A DNA stretch of 50,097 nt. Origin: Alphaproteobacteria bacterium. GTDB taxonomy: Bacteria; Pseudomonadota; Alphaproteobacteria; Rhodobacterales; Rhodobacteraceae. The position numbers and the translations under genes are program-made. Positions 26,466-34,799 of this stretch are shown in pieces. Each line of letters starts with the position of its first letter. The stretch's first letter is position 1. The notes under the pieces are model-generated. The model made no database searches and was not told the origin of the DNA. It saw nothing but the letters and a program-made list of their open reading frames with translations. Location of the stretch: the NCBI GenBank assembly GCA_030424865.1, contig JAUHVR010000027.1, forward strand, positions 1 through 50,097, in the 5' to 3' direction.

Positions 26466-26531
26466 AGGGGGCGTTGCCCCCTCTGCGGCAAGCCGCATTC
26501 ACCCCCAGGATATTTGAAGCAAGAAGAAACA
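26466..26531. repeat. Intergenic hairpin pair plus CCCCCAGGATATTTGAAGCA element
   Basis: Right after the alginate-lyase stop are two perfect hairpins: AGGGGGC-GTT-GCCCCCT (26466-26482) and TGCGGC-AA-GCCGCA (26484-26497). They are followed by CCCCCAGGATATTTGAAGCA and AGAAGAAAC. I recall similar CCCC-(A/G)GGATATTT-purine strings as common intergenic repeats in Rhodobacteraceae, often near gene ends; this is memory, not a search. There is no T tract, so it is not a standard terminator. Confidence 0.5.
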
Positions 26532-26596
26532 CCATGGTGCGCCAGATCGTTCCACGCCATTCTACGCGGGACATAAAAGTGATCTTGGGAGGAAAG

Positions 26597-27013
26597 ATGC
26601 GCCTGATCGTGTTGGCCGTGGTGGCTTGTTTTGGCCTGGGAGGATGCCTAGCCGACACCGAAGAGCTGGATCCGATCTCGAAAGCCCTGATCGGGTCCGA
26701 GGTGGTCTATGACCTGTCCGAGCTTGCCGAGGACGGAGATTTGCCTTTGCGGCAGACCTGGGCCGCCGATGGCACGACGGTGTTCATCAGCCCGCAGTCT
26801 TTTGTGACGCACCGCACGGGGCAGTGGCGCGTTGACCGGGGGCGATATTGTTCGACTTTTGCGGCGAATCCGACCGACGAGACATGGACGTGCTGGCGGG
26901 TCAGGTTTTCGGACGGCGGGGCGCGGGTCCGCTTCAAGGAAATCCCCGATACGCCCTCGATCATTCAACTGTTCCTGCGCGAATACAACGGCACCTTTGT
27001 GACCACCGGCTGA
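26597..27013 (+). CDS. Small lipoprotein of unknown function
   Basis: The ATG at 26597 is preceded by an excellent GGGAGGA and gives 138 residues. The frame is open further upstream but runs through the intergenic repeat. The signal peptide ends in lipobox LGGC (about Cys16). The mature part is a single beta-rich domain with a cysteine pair (RYCSTF and TWTCWR) that resembles outer-membrane-associated small domains; I do not recognise the family. Confidence 0.68.
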   Translation: MRLIVLAVVACFGLGGCLADTEELDPISKALIGSEVVYDLSELAEDGDLPLRQTWAADGTTVFISPQSFVTHRTGQWRVDRGRYCSTFAANPTDETWTCWRVRFSDGGARVRFKEIPDTPSIIQLFLREYNGTFVTTG

Positions 27014-27078
27014 CCTGTCGGCCCCTTGCGACCAAGCGGATGCTTGAGGCGCGGCGCGTTGGGCGCTAGGGCTGGGGG

Positions 27079-27456
27079 ATGATCGATGCCTCGGATATCA
27101 CACGCAAGGTCGAGCGGCTGGAAACCCTGCTGGGGCAGAAGTTCGGCGCCTCGCGCGGGACGCTGGAGGTGCGTGTGCGCAAGGCCGGGCGGCTCTTGCC
27201 GCGCTGGGTGCGGCGCGCGGTGCTGCAGGTGGCCGAGGCGCAGGCGGCGCTGGAAGGGCCTCCGAAGCTGGCAGTGCGGATCGATCAGCCGGGGGTCGAG
27301 CGGGCCTTTCGCAATGCCGAGCGCTGGCTGCAAGAGGTGGATGCGGCCGACCGGCGGCGCGGGGCGATCCTGGGCATGCTGGGGGCGATGGTGTTCAACC
27401 TGCTGGTTCTGGCGGTTCTGCTTTTGATCCTGCTGATGTGGCGCGGCTTCGTCTGA
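27079..27456 (+). CDS. Small tail-anchored membrane protein of unknown function
   Basis: This 125-residue protein has a cytoplasmic, charged and probably coiled-coil N-terminal portion (residues 1-95). One strong C-terminal membrane helix (about 98-121, MLGAMVFNLLVLAVLLLILLM) follows. GGGGG lies before the ATG. Its last 62 bases overlap the 3' end of the convergent DUF817 gene. No family is recognised. Confidence 0.6.
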   Translation: MIDASDITRKVERLETLLGQKFGASRGTLEVRVRKAGRLLPRWVRRAVLQVAEAQAALEGPPKLAVRIDQPGVERAFRNAERWLQEVDAADRRRGAILGMLGAMVFNLLVLAVLLLILLMWRGFV

Positions 27457-28291
27457 TGGGGATGTCCAGCACGTCGCGCACGACCAGCGTGACGGTTGCA
27501 AAGCTGACGTAAAGCAACAGGTACCAGGACCCCATCTTGGCAAAACTGACCATCTCGAACTGTGACTGCCCGGCATAAAGCCAGGTGCCGGTATTGGTGC
27601 CGACGTTCTCGGCCACCCACAACGCGAAAGAGGTCAAAAGCGCGGCCAGCGGCAGTGGCATCCAAAGTGGGCGTGTGCCGATCACGAACCAGACGCGGGT
27701 GCGGGCATAAAGCAGCAAGGTCGCGGCAAAAAGCACATAGCGGGCGTCGGGCAGGAAGTGATGGCTGAAGAAGTTCACATAGATCGCCAGTGCCAGTGCG
27801 GGCGTCATCCAATAGGGCGGGAATGGCGCAAACCGCATGTCGAAAACGCGGATCACACGGGCAATGTAGCTGCCGACGCTGGCGTACATGAAGCCCGAAA
27901 ACATCGGCACACCCCAGAATTTCATCAGCGCCGGTTCGGGATAGGCCCAACTGCCCGCGTTGACCTTGAAAAGCTCCATCAGCGTGCCCGAGAGGTGGAA
28001 CAGCGCGATGACCTTGACCTCGCGCCAGGTTTCCAGCCGCAGGATCAGGAAAAGCGCCTGCAGGCTGACCGCGTAGATCAGCAGCGCGTCATAGCGCGCA
28101 AGGGCCCAGCCCTCTTGCCAGATGCGCGCTGACAGGATCAGCCCCAACAGCATCAATCCGCCGAACAGGCAGGCCCAGCCCTGTTTCAGGACAAACATCA
28201 CCAGCTCTGCCAGTGCAAAAGGCAGGCGGGCGCGCATCCAGTCGCCCAAGCGTCGTTCGAGACGCCGGGTCGGGGTTGTATGAATGGTCAT
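27395..28291 (-). CDS. DUF817 family membrane protein
   Basis: This 298-residue polytopic protein has about seven to eight hydrophobic helices and the conserved loops KVNAGSWAYPEPALMKFWGVP and NVGTNTGTWLYAGQ that mark DUF817. A conserved FSHHFLPDARY segment carries histidines between helices. The function is unknown. It overlaps the tail of the convergent small membrane protein gene by 62 bases. Confidence 0.85.
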   Translation of the reverse strand: MTIHTTPTRRLERRLGDWMRARLPFALAELVMFVLKQGWACLFGGLMLLGLILSARIWQEGWALARYDALLIYAVSLQALFLILRLETWREVKVIALFHLSGTLMELFKVNAGSWAYPEPALMKFWGVPMFSGFMYASVGSYIARVIRVFDMRFAPFPPYWMTPALALAIYVNFFSHHFLPDARYVLFAATLLLYARTRVWFVIGTRPLWMPLPLAALLTSFALWVAENVGTNTGTWLYAGQSQFEMVSFAKMGSWYLLLYVSFATVTLVVRDVLDIPIRRSRATSAGSKAEPPEPAG

Positions 28292-28386
28292 GCAGGTCAG
28301 ATGACCCGGGTCGGGGCAGGGTGTCCAGTCTGGAAAACCCCGCCCCGTCGGGACCGGCCCTGGGGACAGTCAGGCCGGTCTGGGGA

Positions 28387-28710
28387 TCAACTCATAATCG
28401 TGATCTCGGTTCCAAATAGGCATCGCGGAAAGAAGGGATAAGTGTCGGTCGCGAAGTGGTGATCGGTGCCGTCGACGCGGGCGCCGTTGCATTCATCCAG
28501 GTTGCCGTAGCCGTGCACAAACTCGAAGTCCCGGTTGTACGTGCCGTCCAGGTTCCAACCCGAACTGTGATCGGGCAGGCCGTTTGACCTGATGCAGATG
28601 TCGCTGGCCGACTGGCGAACCTCGACGTTGTTCACCGCCGCCTGAGCGACAAAGCCCAGGGCGATGGCAAATGCGGTTGCCAGGATCGGGGCGTTCTTTG
28701 TCAGTCGCAT
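28387..28710 (-). CDS. Small exported YHYH-like domain protein
   Basis: This 107-residue protein has a signal peptide (cleavage near AQAA, residues 22-25). A single compact region follows, with SNGLPDHSSGW, the LDECNGARVDG loop and DHHFATDTYPFFPRCLFG. This order matches the YHYH family (GIP-N-H, L-DECNG, YHYH-T-YP-F-C-G), with the YHYH tetrad changed to DHHF. Usual YHYH proteins are two to three times longer; this one holds only the C-terminal core. GGAGGAAAG precedes the ATG. The function of the family is unclear. Confidence 0.7.
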   Translation of the reverse strand: MRLTKNAPILATAFAIALGFVAQAAVNNVEVRQSASDICIRSNGLPDHSSGWNLDGTYNRDFEFVHGYGNLDECNGARVDGTDHHFATDTYPFFPRCLFGTEITIMS

Positions 28711-28854
28711 GCTTTCCTCCAGGGCGGTCCGAAGGGTGAAACGTGGCGACGTTCGGGTTCCGTCGAAAAAAGTTTGAGAAAGGCGGGTTTTGGCCGCCCG
28801 CCCGCAAAACTTCGCGCGATTCGTCTGCAGGCTGTTACACTCCTCTGATTAAGC

Positions 28855-28913
28855 CGGGGCATGGAAGCCCCGAACCATGTCGGGGTGCCAAAGCCCCGCA
28901 CGCCCGTCGGGGC
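28855..28913 (+). promoter_or_regulatory. Structured leader with five alternating complementary segments before the cyclic phosphodiesterase gene
   Basis: Within 59 bases CGGGGC (28855-28860), GCCCCG (28867-28872), CGGGG (28881-28885), CCCCG (28894-28898) and CGGGGC (28908-28913) alternate. Segments can pair 1:2 and 3:4, or 2:3 and 4:5, giving mutually exclusive hairpins. The ribosome site AGGGAG is about 20 bases further on. This is the layout of an attenuator or riboswitch expression platform, but no known aptamer is recognised and no T tract follows. Confidence 0.4.
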
Positions 28914-28946
28914 AATTCAGCCTCGCAAACCAACAGGGAGTCCCCA

Positions 28947-30890
28947 ATGTCCCAATTGATCCTGAATCGTCGTCATTTCATCGCCGGCACCGCCGGTTTC
29001 TTTGCGCTGCATCCGTTTTCTGCCAACGCCGCCGCCAATCAGGCGCATCTGCGGCTGATGGAGACAACCGACCTGCATGTGCATATATTCCCCTATGACT
29101 ATTACGCCGACCGCCCGCGCGACACGCTGGGCCTGTCGCGCACGGCCTCGATCATCGCCGAGATCCGGGGTGAGGCGACCAACTCGATGCTGGTCGACAA
29201 CGGCGATTTCCTGCAGGGCAATCCGATGGGCGACTACATCGCCTATGAACGGGGCATGGCCGAGGGCGACATGCACCCGATCATCCAGGCGATGAACGCC
29301 GTGGGCTACGATGCGGCCACCATCGGCAACCACGAGTTCAACTACGGCCTTGATTTCCTAATGAAATCCATGGCGGGCGCTGACTTTGAGGTTGTCCTGT
29401 CGAACGTCGAGAAACTGGGCGGTGCCTCGCTTTTCAAGCCCTACACCATCGTCGACAAGGAGGTCACTGACGGCAACGGGCGCACGCACACGGTCAAGGT
29501 CGGCTTCATCGGCTTCACGCCGGTTCAGATCATGAACTGGGACCGCCGTCATCTGGAAGGCAAAGTTCAGGCGCTGGACATCGTCAACACCGCCAAACGC
29601 TATGTGCCCGAGATGAAAGAGGCCGGGGCCGACATCATCGTGGCACTCAGCCACTCTGGCATCGGTGCGGCTGAACAGGTCGAGATGATGGCCAATGCTT
29701 CGGTTCCGCTGGCCGCTGTCGATGGCATCGACGCGATCATGACCGGGCACAGCCACCAGGTTTTCCCCTCGGCCTCGTACAAAGATTTCACCGCCGTTGA
29801 CGCTGCCGCGGGCACGATCCACGGCAAGCCCGCCACCATGGGTGGGTTCTGGGGGTCGCACCTGGGCGTTGTCGACCTGATGCTGGAGTTCGAGGCAGGC
29901 GAGGTTCGTGTGGTTGGCCACGGCTCCGAGGCGCGCCCGATCTCAAAGCGCAACGAAGACCGTTCGATCACCGCGCTGGTGACCGACAACGAGGCGGTGC
30001 TGGATTCGGTCCGCACCGAGCACGAGGAAACGCTGGCCTATGTTCGCCGTGCCGTGGGCAAGACCGATGCGCCGCTGCACAGCTATTTTGCGCTGGTGGC
30101 GGATGATCCCTCGGTCCAGATCGTCTCGATCGCGCAGCTTTGGTACATTGAGCAGATGCTCAAGGGTTCGGAATACGAAGGCCTGCCGATCCTGTCGGCG
30201 GCTGCGCCCTTCAAGGCGGGTGGCCGGGGTGGGCCAGAGTACTTCACCGACGTGCCCAAGGGCGACGTGGCGATCAAGAACGTCTCGGACCTGTACCTGT
30301 ATCCCAACACCGCGCGTGCGGTGCTGGTCACCGGCCAACAGGTCAAGGACTGGCTGGAACGCTCTGCCGGCATGTTCAACCAGGTCGAGCCGGGCAAGGC
30401 GGACCAGGTGCTGCTGAACCCCAGCTTCCCCAGCTACAACTTCGACGTCATCGACGGGGTGACGTATCAGATCGACCTCAGCCAGCCGTCGAAATACGAC
30501 CCGCGCGGCGAGCTGATCAACGCGGACGCCAATCGCATCGTGAACCTGATGTTCGACGGCGCGCCGCTGGATCTGGCGCAGAAGTTCGTGATCGCCACCA
30601 ACAACTACCGCGCAGGCGGCGGCGGCAACTTCCCGGGTGCTGGGGGCGACACCATCATCTTTGAAGCGCCTGACACCAACCGCGACGTGATCGTGCGCTA
30701 CATCGTCGAGCAGGGCACCATCAGCCCCAAGGCGGATGCAAACTGGACCTTTGCGCCGCTGGGTGGCGCGACCGTGCTGTTCGACACCGGCCCCAAGGCC
30801 AAGGCCTATGCCGATGACGTGCCGGGTGTGCAGATCGAAGAGGCAGGCGAAGGCCCCGACGGTTTTGCGCGCTTCCGCATCCAACTGTAA
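28947..30890 (+). CDS. cpdB: Tat-exported 2',3'-cyclic-nucleotide phosphodiesterase / 3'-nucleotidase
   Basis: This 647-residue protein hydrolyses 2',3'-cyclic nucleotides to 3'-nucleotides and then removes the phosphate, in the periplasm. The N-terminus has a twin-arginine signal ([16 protein letters not shown], cleavage after ANA). The metallophosphatase domain shows [33 protein letters not shown] and MTGHSHQ. The 5'-nucleotidase C-terminal domain follows with [13 protein letters not shown], used in nucleotide binding. The ATG at 28947 has AGGGAG upstream and sits behind a structured leader. A perfect terminator follows the stop. Role: salvage of extracellular nucleotides for phosphate and bases. 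Confidence 0.92.
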   Translation: MSQLILNRRHFIAGTAGFFALHPFSANAAANQAHLRLMETTDLHVHIFPYDYYADRPRDTLGLSRTASIIAEIRGEATNSMLVDNGDFLQGNPMGDYIAYERGMAEGDMHPIIQAMNAVGYDAATIGNHEFNYGLDFLMKSMAGADFEVVLSNVEKLGGASLFKPYTIVDKEVTDGNGRTHTVKVGFIGFTPVQIMNWDRRHLEGKVQALDIVNTAKRYVPEMKEAGADIIVALSHSGIGAAEQVEMMANASVPLAAVDGIDAIMTGHSHQVFPSASYKDFTAVDAAAGTIHGKPATMGGFWGSHLGVVDLMLEFEAGEVRVVGHGSEARPISKRNEDRSITALVTDNEAVLDSVRTEHEETLAYVRRAVGKTDAPLHSYFALVADDPSVQIVSIAQLWYIEQMLKGSEYEGLPILSAAAPFKAGGRGGPEYFTDVPKGDVAIKNVSDLYLYPNTARAVLVTGQQVKDWLERSAGMFNQVEPGKADQVLLNPSFPSYNFDVIDGVTYQIDLSQPSKYDPRGELINADANRIVNLMFDGAPLDLAQKFVIATNNYRAGGGGNFPGAGGDTIIFEAPDTNRDVIVRYIVEQGTISPKADANWTFAPLGGATVLFDTGPKAKAYADDVPGVQIEEAGEGPDGFARFRIQL

Positions 30891-30906
30891 GCTCACAAAA
30901 TGTTGC

Positions 30907-30936
30907 AAAACGGGCGGCCCGGGCCGCCCGTTTTTG
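30907..30936 (+). terminator. Terminator after cpdB
   Basis: CGGGCGGCCC (30911-30920) is followed directly by its complement GGGCCGCCCG (30921-30930), with an A run before and TTTTT after, 17 bases past the stop. Confidence 0.92.
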
Positions 30937-31026
30937 TGTGTCTCAGCGCCGGTTCGCCGGTGCGGGTTTGCCCCTGTCCTGTGTTGTCTCTAAAGCTTGG
31001 CCGCGCGCGACAGGGAAGGACCCAGG

Positions 31027-31662
31027 ATGCAATTTGAGGCTGTTATCTTTGATCTGGATGGAACGCTGGTAGATTCCGAGGCCATTGCCCTGGACGCAGG
31101 CTTTCACGCCGCGCAGCAGGCGGGGGTGACTTTTACCGAGGCCTTCTTTCTGACCCTTGTGGGCACCGATCAGGCCACCAGCCAGCAACGGCTGATCGAA
31201 GAGTTCGGCCCAAAGGCCCAAGCCTTTGAGGCGCTGTGGTGGGAGGCATTCCTGACCCGCAAGGCGCAGGGCGTCGAGGTCAAACCGGGTGTTCATGACC
31301 TCTTGGACCTGATCGAGGCGCAGGGGCTGCGCCGCGCCGTGGCAACCTCGTCCCACCGCGACAGCGCCGAGACATCGCTGCGGATCACCCAACTTGCGCC
31401 CCGGTTTCATACCGTGGTCACGCGCGACTGCGTCGCCCAGGCCAAGCCGCACCCCGAGCCCTATCTGACGGCCGCGGCCCGGCTGCAGGTTGACCCGGCG
31501 CGGTGCCTTGTCTTTGAGGACAGCACAACCGGCAGCCGCGCCGCGCATGCCGCTGGCATGACAGTAGTGGCCGTGCCGGATCTGGCCCCCGTTGCGCCGG
31601 ACCACGTGCACCACATGGCCGATGACCTGATGCAGGGCGCGCGGATGGCGGGGCTGATCTAG
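31027..31662 (+). CDS. HAD-superfamily phosphatase (phosphoglucomutase/phosphoglycolate phosphatase-like)
   Basis: This 211-residue protein has all four HAD motifs: FDLDGTLVDSE (nucleophile Asp), TSSHRD (motif II), KPHPEPY (Lys, motif III) and FEDSTTGSRAAHAAGM (motif IV). The helical cap between motifs I and II is of the C1 type used by beta-phosphoglucomutase and GPH-like sugar phosphatases. The substrate cannot be told. AGGA is very close to the ATG at 31027. It is convergent with kptA, three bases apart. Confidence 0.87.
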   Translation: MQFEAVIFDLDGTLVDSEAIALDAGFHAAQQAGVTFTEAFFLTLVGTDQATSQQRLIEEFGPKAQAFEALWWEAFLTRKAQGVEVKPGVHDLLDLIEAQGLRRAVATSSHRDSAETSLRITQLAPRFHTVVTRDCVAQAKPHPEPYLTAAARLQVDPARCLVFEDSTTGSRAAHAAGMTVVAVPDLAPVAPDHVHHMADDLMQGARMAGLI

Positions 31663-31665
31663 GCG

Positions 31666-32208
31666 TCACCCATCTTTGGGAAACTCGAGGAACCGGGCGG
31701 GCACGTGATCGGTAAGCCAAACGCCATTCTCTGAGCGAAAGAACTGAAGCCCCGCGCTGTGCATGTCCTGCGCCCGGACACTGATCAACACAGGCGCCCC
31801 GCGCCGCATGCCCACCCGCGTGGCGGTGTCCCTGTCCGCCGACAGGTGAACATGGTGCCGCTGCCCGCGCAGCAGGCCCTGCTCCCGGATCTGCGGCAGA
31901 AAGCGATCGACGGTTCCGTACCACAAAACCTCGGGTGGCGCGACAGGGGGCAATTCAAGATCGACCTCAACGCTGTGGCCTTGGTTGGCCCGGATGCGCG
32001 TGCCGTCTTCGGACAGGGAAAACCGCTGTTTGTCCGAGGTTGCGACAACCTTGTGCACCAGGGCCTCGGTCAGGGGCAGGTCGGATTTGGCGATCAGTTC
32101 GGACAAATCGACCCAGCCACCGGGGGCCAGATCAAGCCCGATTGATCCCGGCTGATGTCGCAGGATGAGGCTCAGATATTTGCTGATTTTTTTCAAATCA
32201 CTAGGCAT
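31666..32208 (-). CDS. kptA: RNA 2'-phosphotransferase, Tpt1/KptA family
   Basis: KptA transfers a splice-junction-type 2'-phosphate from RNA to NAD+, giving ADP-ribose 1'',2''-cyclic phosphate. The protein (about 180 residues) has the N-terminal KYLSLILRHQP winged-helix start and the GQRHHVHLSADRDTATRVG motif with the conserved His and Arg, followed by the FFRSENGVWLTDHVP segment. Bacteria have no known tRNA splicing that would leave a 2'-phosphate, so its natural substrate is uncertain. An ATG four codons upstream (32220) is also possible. Confidence 0.92.
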   Translation of the reverse strand: MPSDLKKISKYLSLILRHQPGSIGLDLAPGGWVDLSELIAKSDLPLTEALVHKVVATSDKQRFSLSEDGTRIRANQGHSVEVDLELPPVAPPEVLWYGTVDRFLPQIREQGLLRGQRHHVHLSADRDTATRVGMRRGAPVLISVRAQDMHSAGLQFFRSENGVWLTDHVPARFLEFPKDG

Positions 32209-32333
32209 GGCCAACTGCATGAGCGGATATGCCCGCTCTGTCCAGTGGTTGGCCTGCGCAAAGTGGACAAAGCGCTCGGAATCGTTTACCCGGCGCCCAT
32301 CTGCGGCGCTGCCGCGCTGCTGGGGTTCCCGCT

Positions 32334-33062
32334 GTGACGTCCGTCTCCATCGTCATTCCAATGCACAACGAAGCCGAGAATGTCTCGCTTCTGATCGAAG
32401 GCATAACGCAGGCCTGCGCGGGCGTGGTCGATTACGAGATCATTGCGGTCAACGACGGGTCCAAGGATGACACCGCGGACCGGTTGCGCGCCCTGCAGGG
32501 CGATTACCCGGCGCTGCGGTTGATCGAGCATGCCGCGGCAGGCGGCCAAAGCGCGGCTGTTCACACAGGTGTGCTGAACGCCAAAAGCGCGATTGTCTGC
32601 ACGCTGGACGGGGACGGGCAGAACCCGCCCTCGGAACTGCCAAAGCTTTTTACGCCGCTGCTTGAGGACACCTCTGGTCAGCTTGGCCTCGTGGCGGGCC
32701 AGCGGGTTGGCCGAAAAGACACGTTGTCAAAGCGCGCAGCGTCGAAACTTGCAAATGGCTTGCGCGGCTGGATGCTCAAGGACGGCACCCGCGACACCGG
32801 TTGCGGCCTGAAAGGGTTCCGGCGCGAGGCGTTTCTGCGTCTGCCCTACTTCGATCACATGCACCGCTACCTGCCTGCGCTTTTTGCGCGCGATGGTTGG
32901 CAGATCGCCCATGTGGACGTGACCCATGCGGCCCGCCATGCGGGCCAATCGAAATACACCAATTTCCAGCGCGCGCTTGTCGGCATCTCGGACCTGATCG
33001 GCGTCGCCTGGCTGATCCGCCGCCGCAAGAAGGCGCAGCCGCTGGACGAGGAACGCTCGTGA
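32334..33062 (+). CDS. GT2 polyprenyl-phosphate glycosyltransferase (DPM1/ArnC-like)
   Basis: The GTG at 32334 gives 242 residues. The N-terminus is a GT-A nucleotide-sugar domain with SIVIPMHNEAENV, NDGSKDD and LDGDGQNPPSEL (Asp-x-Asp-type metal site). The C-terminal DTGCGLKGFRREAF and HAARHAGQSKYTNF segments are typical of enzymes that load a sugar onto a polyprenyl phosphate. It has no C-terminal membrane helices. The stop overlaps the GTG of the next gene by four bases. With the next two genes it forms a unit that makes, flips or presents, and then transfers a lipid-linked sugar. Confidence 0.87.
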   Translation: MTSVSIVIPMHNEAENVSLLIEGITQACAGVVDYEIIAVNDGSKDDTADRLRALQGDYPALRLIEHAAAGGQSAAVHTGVLNAKSAIVCTLDGDGQNPPSELPKLFTPLLEDTSGQLGLVAGQRVGRKDTLSKRAASKLANGLRGWMLKDGTRDTGCGLKGFRREAFLRLPYFDHMHRYLPALFARDGWQIAHVDVTHAARHAGQSKYTNFQRALVGISDLIGVAWLIRRRKKAQPLDEERS

Positions 33063-33373
33063 AAGATGTCTTGTTTTCCGTCCTGCTGGTCGACAGCTGG
33101 ACCGAGTTCTGGTGGGTCTGCTTCGGCCTGTGCGCGCAGATGCTCTTTGCCGGTCGCATGCTGGTGCAGTGGTTTGCCAGCGAACGCGCGCGCAAATCGG
33201 TGATGCCGGTGGCCTTCTGGTGGCTGTCGATCGTCGGCGGGCTGATGCTGTTCACCTATGGGGTCTGGCGGCAGGATCTGGTGATCATGCTGGGCCAGAG
33301 CCTGGGGATCGTTGTCTATTCGCGCAACCTTTGGTTCATCTATGTCGTCAAATCCGACAACCCCGCAGACTGA
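33059..33373 (+). CDS. Lipid-A-disaccharide synthase N-terminal domain (LABN) membrane protein
   Basis: This 104-residue protein (GTG start at 33059, overlapping the previous stop) has three hydrophobic helices and the LABN signature: WVCFGLCAQMLFAGRMLVQWFASERARKS then PVAFWWLSIVGGLMLFTYGVWRQD. Stand-alone LABN proteins occur beside polyprenyl-sugar synthases and GT83 enzymes and are thought to help flip or position the lipid-linked sugar. The gene overlaps the start of the next one (33342). Confidence 0.88.
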   Translation: MKDVLFSVLLVDSWTEFWWVCFGLCAQMLFAGRMLVQWFASERARKSVMPVAFWWLSIVGGLMLFTYGVWRQDLVIMLGQSLGIVVYSRNLWFIYVVKSDNPAD

Positions 33374-34793
33374 CGGCTGGCTGAGACCGGCGCTTCTGGG
33401 CGTCGGCCTGATCACGCTGGCCCGCGTGGTGCTGCATCTGTTCAGCGAAGCCGACCTCTTCGTGGACGAGGCGCAGTACTGGCTTTGGGGTCAGGACCTG
33501 GCGTTCGGCTACTATTCCAAGCCGCCAATGATCGGCTGGGTGATCCGTCTGGCGACCGAGATCGGATCGGACGCGCCGTTCTGGATCCGCCTGCCGGGGC
33601 CCCTGTTTCACGCGGCGACCTCGCTGATATTGGGGACCGCGGCGGCAAGGCTTTGGGGGACACGCGCCGGGTGGATCACGGCGCTGTCCTTTGTGACGCT
33701 GCCGATGGTGGCGGTGGGCAGCCTGCTGATCTCGACCGACACGATCATGTTCCCCTTCCTGGCGACGGCGCTTTTGGCCTATCTCAGGCTGCTCGAACGT
33801 CCCTCGGCAGGCTATGCGGTTCTGTGCGGCGCGATGCTGGGGCTGGCGTTCCTGTCGAAATACGCGGCGTTCTACTACCTGATCTGTGCTGTGCTGGCCG
33901 CGGGTCTGGTGCCGAAGGCACGCTTGCCGCTGGGGACGGTAGGCCTGATCTTGCTGGCCTTTGCGGTCACAATCTCTCCGAATGTGATCTGGAACCTTTT
34001 GAACGGGCTTACCACGGTCCAGCACACGCTGGACAATGCGGATTGGGTCCGGGACCCGGCGGCGCGGGCGGGGCTGAACCTGTCCGGACTGGCCGAGTTC
34101 TTTGCCGCGCAGTTTGTCGTCTTTGGACCCGTGCTGATGGGCGCCTTGTTGTGGGCCGCGGCCACATGGAAGCGCAGGGCGCCGACCGAACGGGCCCTGG
34201 TCTTGTTTGCCTTGCCGATTGTGCTGATCGTTTGCGTTCAGGCGCTGCTGAGCAACGCCTATGCCAACTGGGCGGCCTCGGCCTATCTGGGCGGGATGCT
34301 GGTGGCGGTGTCCGTCTTGCGGATGAAACCGGGCCTGATCGGTGCAAGCTTTGTGATAAACGGGGCCTTTTGCGTGATCCTGCCGCTGGCGGCGACGCAG
34401 GCACAAAGCCTGCGGCTGGGTGCCGAGCACCTGCTGTTGGAGCGCTATGTGGGCCGAACGGAGGTCAGCCAGACGCTGGTCGATACAGCGGCGACCGAGG
34501 GTCTGTCGGTGATCGTGTCTGACGACCGGGATGTGCTGGCGGATCTTTTCTATCACACGCGGGAATTGCCGGTGCAGGTCTTTGCGGTTCCGCCCAAGGG
34601 GCGGGCGCCGCATCACTATGCGCTGAAGTTTCCCTATCAGGGCGGCGACGATGTGCTGCTGGTTCTCAGGGCGTCGCGTGTTCCGCAATGTGGCGAAGCG
34701 ATCCGGATCGGAGAGCTTGCCCCGGACAGCGGCGCCTATCGTCGCCATCCGATGGTTCTTTATCGCGCTCCGGGCATCTGCGCCCGGTTCTGA
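33342..34793 (+). CDS. ArnT-like membrane glycosyltransferase (GT83/PMT family)
   Basis: The ATG at 33342 gives 483 residues and overlaps the LABN gene by 32 bases. About ten to twelve membrane helices are predicted. The first periplasmic loop has EADLFVDEAQYWLWGQDLAFGYYSKPPMIGW, the acidic and SKPP motif of ArnT/PMT enzymes that move a sugar from undecaprenyl phosphate to lipid A or another periplasmic acceptor (shown here only to give its position, residues about 36-66). The sugar (aminoarabinose, galacturonate, mannose) cannot be told from sequence. Confidence 0.85.
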   Translation: MSSNPTTPQTDGWLRPALLGVGLITLARVVLHLFSEADLFVDEAQYWLWGQDLAFGYYSKPPMIGWVIRLATEIGSDAPFWIRLPGPLFHAATSLILGTAAARLWGTRAGWITALSFVTLPMVAVGSLLISTDTIMFPFLATALLAYLRLLERPSAGYAVLCGAMLGLAFLSKYAAFYYLICAVLAAGLVPKARLPLGTVGLILLAFAVTISPNVIWNLLNGLTTVQHTLDNADWVRDPAARAGLNLSGLAEFFAAQFVVFGPVLMGALLWAAATWKRRAPTERALVLFALPIVLIVCVQALLSNAYANWAASAYLGGMLVAVSVLRMKPGLIGASFVINGAFCVILPLAATQAQSLRLGAEHLLLERYVGRTEVSQTLVDTAATEGLSVIVSDDRDVLADLFYHTRELPVQVFAVPPKGRAPHHYALKFPYQGGDDVLLVLRASRVPQCGEAIRIGELAPDSGAYRRHPMVLYRAPGICARF

Positions 34794-34799
34794 GGCCAA

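Noticed and set aside
28801-28946. Coding extension of the cyclic phosphodiesterase upstream to 28743
   Set aside because: The frame is open, but the signal peptide, twin-arginine motif and ribosome site all place the start at 28947. The upstream part folds as RNA hairpins.
33348-34799. Minus-strand frame of 483 codons opposite the GT83 gene
   Set aside because: Rich in Arg, Gln and Asp with no domain; the plus strand has membrane helices and ArnT motifs.
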